DNA of 64,000 bases from Borreliella chilensis (GTDB lineage: Bacteria; Spirochaetota; Spirochaetia; Borreliales; Borreliaceae), in contig CP009910.1 of the NCBI GenBank assembly GCA_000808095.1, forward strand, positions 620,001 through 684,000, written 5' to 3'. Position 1 is the first letter of the stretch, and every line of letters begins with the position of its first letter. Positions 60,745-64,000 of the stretch are shown here, piece after piece. The notes under the pieces were generated by a model, which worked only from the letters and a program-made list of their open reading frames with translations, ran no database searches and was not told the DNA's origin. The position numbers and the translations under genes are program-made.

Positions 60745-60757
60745 AAAAAATAAATCA
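60718..60757 (+). repeat. 20-bp perfect tandem duplication at the end of nanE
   Basis: Two identical 20-base units (60718-60737, 60738-60757) start TTTGTAGAAAAAATAAATCA. The stop codon (60742-60744) lies in the second unit in a shifted frame, so the duplication created the present C-terminus. Confidence 0.95.
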
Positions 60758-60817
60758 AATTAAAAGATAATTTTAATTATTATAGGGCTAATTTGTTTTT
60801 TATTTTAGGAGGTTTTT

Positions 60818-62362
60818 ATGGTAAAGTTTTTTGAACAAGCTCAAAAATTTGGGAGATCTTTCATGCTTCCCATTGCTATTTTGCCAGCAGCAGGGCTACT
60901 TTTAGGGATTGGGGGTTCTCTTTCTAATCCAGAAACTGTCAAGATTTATTCTTTCTTGAATATATTTTTCTTGCAATCAGTTTTCAAGATAATGAGTGCA
61001 TCAGGTTCTATTATTTTTTCAAATTTAGCGCCAATATTTTCTATTGGGATTGCTGTTGGACTTGCCAAATCGGATAAAGGTACAGCTGGAATTGCTGCAT
61101 TTATTGGTTATCTTGTGATGAATGCTACTATTGGGGTTTTAATTGATATGTCAGGTGGAGCAGAGTCTTTTTCTAGTGGTGCTGTAGGTCTTGTTCTTGG
61201 GATTAAGACTTTAGAAGCAGGAGTTTTTGGCGGGATTATAGTTGGTCTTTTAACATATCATCTTCATTCTAAGTTTAACAAGGTAAATTTGCCTAAGGTT
61301 CTTGGATTTTTTTCGGGATCCAGATTTGTGCCGATTGTTGTTTCTTTTTCTAGTATTTTTCTTGCTGTAATTATGTTCATTTTTTGGCCATTTTTGCAAA
61401 ATGGAATTAATAAGGTAGGAGGCCTAGTAGATTCTACCGGTTATATTGGAACACTGATTTATGGGATTTTCTTAAGGATGCTTGGACCTTTTGGTCTTCA
61501 TCATATATTTTATTTACCATTTTGGACAACAGGTCTTGGGGGGTCTGTTATTATTGATGGGAAGTTGATTGAAGGAACCCAGAATATCTTTTTTGCAGAA
61601 CTTGCTGCTCAAGGTTCAAATAGATTTTTTGTTGGAACTAGTCGTTTTATGAGTGGACGATTTATTACTATGATGTTTGGGTTGCCTGGAGCTGCGCTTG
61701 CGCTATACTATACTGCAAGGCCTGAAGAGAGAATAAAAATTTTTGGTCTTTTAATGTCTGCATCTTTAACATCATTTTTAACAGGGATAACAGAGCCTAT
61801 TGAATTTTCGTTTCTTTTTGTAGCTCCTATTCTTTATGTTGTTCATGCTACATTTGATGGATTTGCTTTTATGTTGGCACATATCCTTCAAATTACAATA
61901 GGTCAAACGTTTTCTGGAGGGTTTATTGATTTTATTCTTTTTGGCATTTTGCAGGGTAATTCAAGGACTAATTGGCTTTTGGTGCCAGTTGTAGGCATTG
62001 CTTGGTTTTTGCTTTATTACTTTACTTTTGTATTTTTAATAAATAAGTTTGATTTTAAAACTCCTGGTAGATCTCAAGATTTAAGCCCTGAAGATTCTTC
62101 AAGTTTGAAGAGTAATGGATTGGAAGAAAATTTTGCTACTAAGGTTATTATCGGGCTTGGTGGCGCTTCAAATATTGTTGAACTTGATTGTTGTGCAACC
62201 AGATTAAGGGTTACAGTAAGAGATACTCTTAAGGTTTCTGAAAAGATTTTAAAAGAAACTGGTTCTAAAGGATTGATTATTAAAGGAAATGGAGTTCAGG
62301 TAGTTTACGGACCAGGCGTTAGTGTTCTTAAAAATGAAATAGAAGAACTATTGGATGAATAA
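60818..62362 (+). CDS. ptsG: PTS glucose/N-acetylglucosamine-type permease, EIICB
   Basis: Imports and phosphorylates glucose or a related amino sugar. 514 residues: EIIC with about ten spans (1-410, including GITEPIEFSFLFVAP) and EIIB with phospho-Cys C459 in VELDCCATRLR. No EIIA domain; a separate EIIA must donate phosphate. AGGAGG lies just before the ATG. Follows nanE, 73 bases apart, and may share its transcript. Confidence 0.94.
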   Translation: MVKFFEQAQKFGRSFMLPIAILPAAGLLLGIGGSLSNPETVKIYSFLNIFFLQSVFKIMSASGSIIFSNLAPIFSIGIAVGLAKSDKGTAGIAAFIGYLVMNATIGVLIDMSGGAESFSSGAVGLVLGIKTLEAGVFGGIIVGLLTYHLHSKFNKVNLPKVLGFFSGSRFVPIVVSFSSIFLAVIMFIFWPFLQNGINKVGGLVDSTGYIGTLIYGIFLRMLGPFGLHHIFYLPFWTTGLGGSVIIDGKLIEGTQNIFFAELAAQGSNRFFVGTSRFMSGRFITMMFGLPGAALALYYTARPEERIKIFGLLMSASLTSFLTGITEPIEFSFLFVAPILYVVHATFDGFAFMLAHILQITIGQTFSGGFIDFILFGILQGNSRTNWLLVPVVGIAWFLLYYFTFVFLINKFDFKTPGRSQDLSPEDSSSLKSNGLEENFATKVIIGLGGASNIVELDCCATRLRVTVRDTLKVSEKILKETGSKGLIIKGNGVQVVYGPGVSVLKNEIEELLDE

Positions 62363-62385
62363 TTTTTTTAATAAGTATATGTTTG

Positions 62386-63378
62386 TTAAAGGCTATTTTT
62401 ATTGTTTGTCTTTTTTATGAAATCAACTGTGTACTTTGTGAAGTACGACGTGTTTTGTGCACTTTTATAGCTTTGGTTTCCAATAGGTACGTGTGCGTGT
62501 GAATTTTCAATAAGTATAATGGGGATGTCTTTTTTTTGGCCTCCATAATTTTTTATGAATTCGTTTATTTTTATTGGGTCTACTGTATGATCATTTGGTG
62601 TGTGGGTTATTATTAAAGGCGTTTTAATTTCATTAAAATCATAGGAATTTAATAATGTTACAAGGCCCATCATTGCAATAATTGCATCTACATGTTGTTC
62701 TTTTGAATAGAAGCTTTTTATAGTTATGTGTTCTTTTCTTTTGTCCTCTTTTTCTTTGAACTTATTGTAACCACCTGTTACAAGATGTGCAATTTGTCTT
62801 CCCCAGGGATAGTAAACAATATTTGTTCTTTTGTCATAAGGAAATATATTAGGAGATATTAGTGCCACTGAGTTTATTTGGTCTGAATAGTTTGCTAAAG
62901 CCCAAATGCTAGCAGCACCCCCATTAGAGGTGCCAATTAGTATTAAGTTGTCACCTATCAGTTTGCCAATTTGAATAGCCTCATCAATGTCTCTCAACCA
63001 ATCTTGAGTGGTTATTCCTTTAAATGCATTTTTATTGTCGATTCCGTGTCCTTTCAATCTTGTAAAAAAAATATTTGCATTAAGAGCTTTTGCAATATTA
63101 TTTGGAACCGGATAAATTTCATTTTTTGATGCTCCAAATCCATGAATATACACTACGGAATATTTTGTTTTTTGTGATTCTTTGTACCATATTATTTCTT
63201 TTTTTGTATTTTCTTCTAAATTAAAATATAATTCTTCTTTTAATAGGTAATTGTCAATTTCTTTGATATTTTTGGGAATTGTTTTTTTTGAAAATTCATT
63301 TTTAAATTTTATTCTTGGACTTACTAGTATTAAGAGTAATAAGAATATAATTATAAAAATGACATTTTTTATGTTCAT
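62386..63378 (-). CDS. Alpha/beta hydrolase, lipase-like (B31 BB0646)
   Basis: 330 residues with an N-terminal membrane anchor (5-21). Nucleophile elbow GTSNGG (S151), Asp near D263 in HTPNDHTVD and His in ENSHAHVP (H294 or H296) form the triad; the oxyanion part is HGFGASK. In B. burgdorferi the orthologue is reported to have lipase and haemolytic activity. The start overlaps the bosR stop by four bases, so the pair is translationally coupled. Confidence 0.9.
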   Translation of the reverse strand: MNIKNVIFIIIFLLLLILVSPRIKFKNEFSKKTIPKNIKEIDNYLLKEELYFNLEENTKKEIIWYKESQKTKYSVVYIHGFGASKNEIYPVPNNIAKALNANIFFTRLKGHGIDNKNAFKGITTQDWLRDIDEAIQIGKLIGDNLILIGTSNGGAASIWALANYSDQINSVALISPNIFPYDKRTNIVYYPWGRQIAHLVTGGYNKFKEKEDKRKEHITIKSFYSKEQHVDAIIAMMGLVTLLNSYDFNEIKTPLIITHTPNDHTVDPIKINEFIKNYGGQKKDIPIILIENSHAHVPIGNQSYKSAQNTSYFTKYTVDFIKKTNNKNSL

Positions 63379-63902
63379 AGAGTGATTTCCTTGGTATCTA
63401 AGTTATTGTTGTTGTTATTGGATTCTTTTTTGTAACAATTATTGCAATTCCCTGAGTAAATTATTTCAATAGATTTTGTCTCCCAATTTTCTCCAAGTTT
63501 GTCTTTCAAAATATCTTTAATATCGTCAAGTTGAATTGGGTGGACTTGATTGCATTTGTTGCATTTAAAGTGAGCTATTGTGGAAGCCAAGCTTAGATAA
63601 AATTTTGTTTCTTTTTGATCAGTAGTTTTTATATCTTTTAGTATATTTCTTTCTTTTAGAATGTTTAATGTGTTATATACTGTTGCCTTTGATAGGCTTG
63701 GAATTTCTTTTATAAGTTTGTTATAAACTTCTTTTGCTGTAAAGTACTCTTTTGGGTTTGATGCTATGTAGAGAATGATTCTGTTTCTCGAATGAGATGC
63801 TTTCATTCCCAATTCTGATGTTAAATTTTTCAATAATATAGGATCATTTGTAATGCCGACTTTTTCCAATGTAGAGTGTACGTCTATTATGTTATCATTC
63901 AT
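63375..63902 (-). CDS. bosR: Fur/PerR-family regulator BosR
   Basis: Redox/metal-responsive DNA-binding regulator that in B. burgdorferi activates napA and rpoS pathways. 175 residues: winged helix with recognition helix SKATVYNTLNILKERNIL (71-88), and structural zinc sites C114/C117 (CNKC) and C153/C156 (CNNC). R39, whose change disrupts function in B31, is present. An Asn-rich tail follows. AAAAGG before the ATG; its promoter lies near the window edge. Confidence 0.96.
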   Translation of the reverse strand: MNDNIIDVHSTLEKVGITNDPILLKNLTSELGMKASHSRNRIILYIASNPKEYFTAKEVYNKLIKEIPSLSKATVYNTLNILKERNILKDIKTTDQKETKFYLSLASTIAHFKCNKCNQVHPIQLDDIKDILKDKLGENWETKSIEIIYSGNCNNCYKKESNNNNNNLDTKEITL

Positions 63903-64000
63903 ATTATTATACCTTTTTGTTTAAGTTAAAGATTAAACACTTTTAATGTTATTCCTAGGATAATTTTATACCCAGTTATTAATATTTTACTACTTATTAT

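Noticed and set aside
63903..64000. BosR binding box upstream of bosR
   Set aside because: I could not find a convincing match to the TAAATTAAAT-type repeat and the region is cut by the window edge.

Overview
The window is a stretch of the linear chromosome of a Lyme-disease spirochaete (Borreliella / Borrelia burgdorferi sensu lato). The evidence is the very AT-rich sequence, the P66 porin/adhesin, the Fur-family regulator BosR, the c-di-AMP phosphodiesterase DhhP, and a gene order that matches, from memory, B. burgdorferi B31 BB0599 to BB0647. P66 differs at many positions from the B31 protein as I remember it, so another strain or genospecies is more likely than B31. Nothing looks mobile: I see no insertion sequence, prophage, CRISPR array or plasmid module. 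Genes are tightly packed, and no gene-free stretch exceeds about 300 bases.

Layout. 1-4527 (+): 3' part of cysS, a membrane-anchored IPT/TIG plus transglutaminase-like protein, glyA, and a DjlA-type J-domain protein. 4583-8191 (-): p66, then the L-lactate permease. 8262-13513 (+): a D-Ala-D-Ala carboxypeptidase, cheD, a UvrD/PcrA helicase and pepD. 13635-19931 (+): four tRNAs (His, Arg, Leu, Gly) leading into a protein-quality-control operon tig-clpP-clpX-lon, which ends with a 50-residue basic microprotein. 19986-22118 (-): initiator tRNA plus rpsD, and a cation-efflux protein with an N-terminal GNAT-like domain. 22240-26562: an orphan ORF, cdd, dhhP, a GH3 N-acetylglucosaminidase, a CAT-anticodon tRNA and a DJ-1/PfpI protein. 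26623-31240 (-): mfd-ackA. 31337-37076: an exported protein, a five-LysM amidase, tRNA-Asn, apeB-rnmV and a lipoprotein.

37107-40366: a fructose PTS permease with divergent fruK, and a small Cys-rich membrane protein. 40520-50663 (-): tRNA-Asp and a pncB-recC-recB-recD operon. 50794-55212 (+): zwf and two NhaC-type antiporters in tandem. 55261-58975 (-): potABCD polyamine transport. 59054-59893 (-): rbgA. 60058-62362 (+): nanE-ptsG. 62386-63902 (-): bosR and a lipase-like hydrolase.

The set fits a host-dependent fermenter with little biosynthesis. Sugars enter by PTS systems and are phosphorylated by FruK; acetate kinase and lactate transport handle fermentation products; polyamines and nicotinate are imported or salvaged; ManNAc-6-P is epimerised by NanE. 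Cell-wall, chaperone/protease and repair genes make up the rest. I did not find a clearly new multi-gene system. The most interesting signals are small: the GNAT-CDF fusion, the microprotein after lon, a 17-bp perfect inverted repeat at the p66 promoter, an ATT start codon on nanE with a 20-bp tandem duplication at its other end, a Cys-to-Ser transglutaminase-like protein, and possible leaderless starts.
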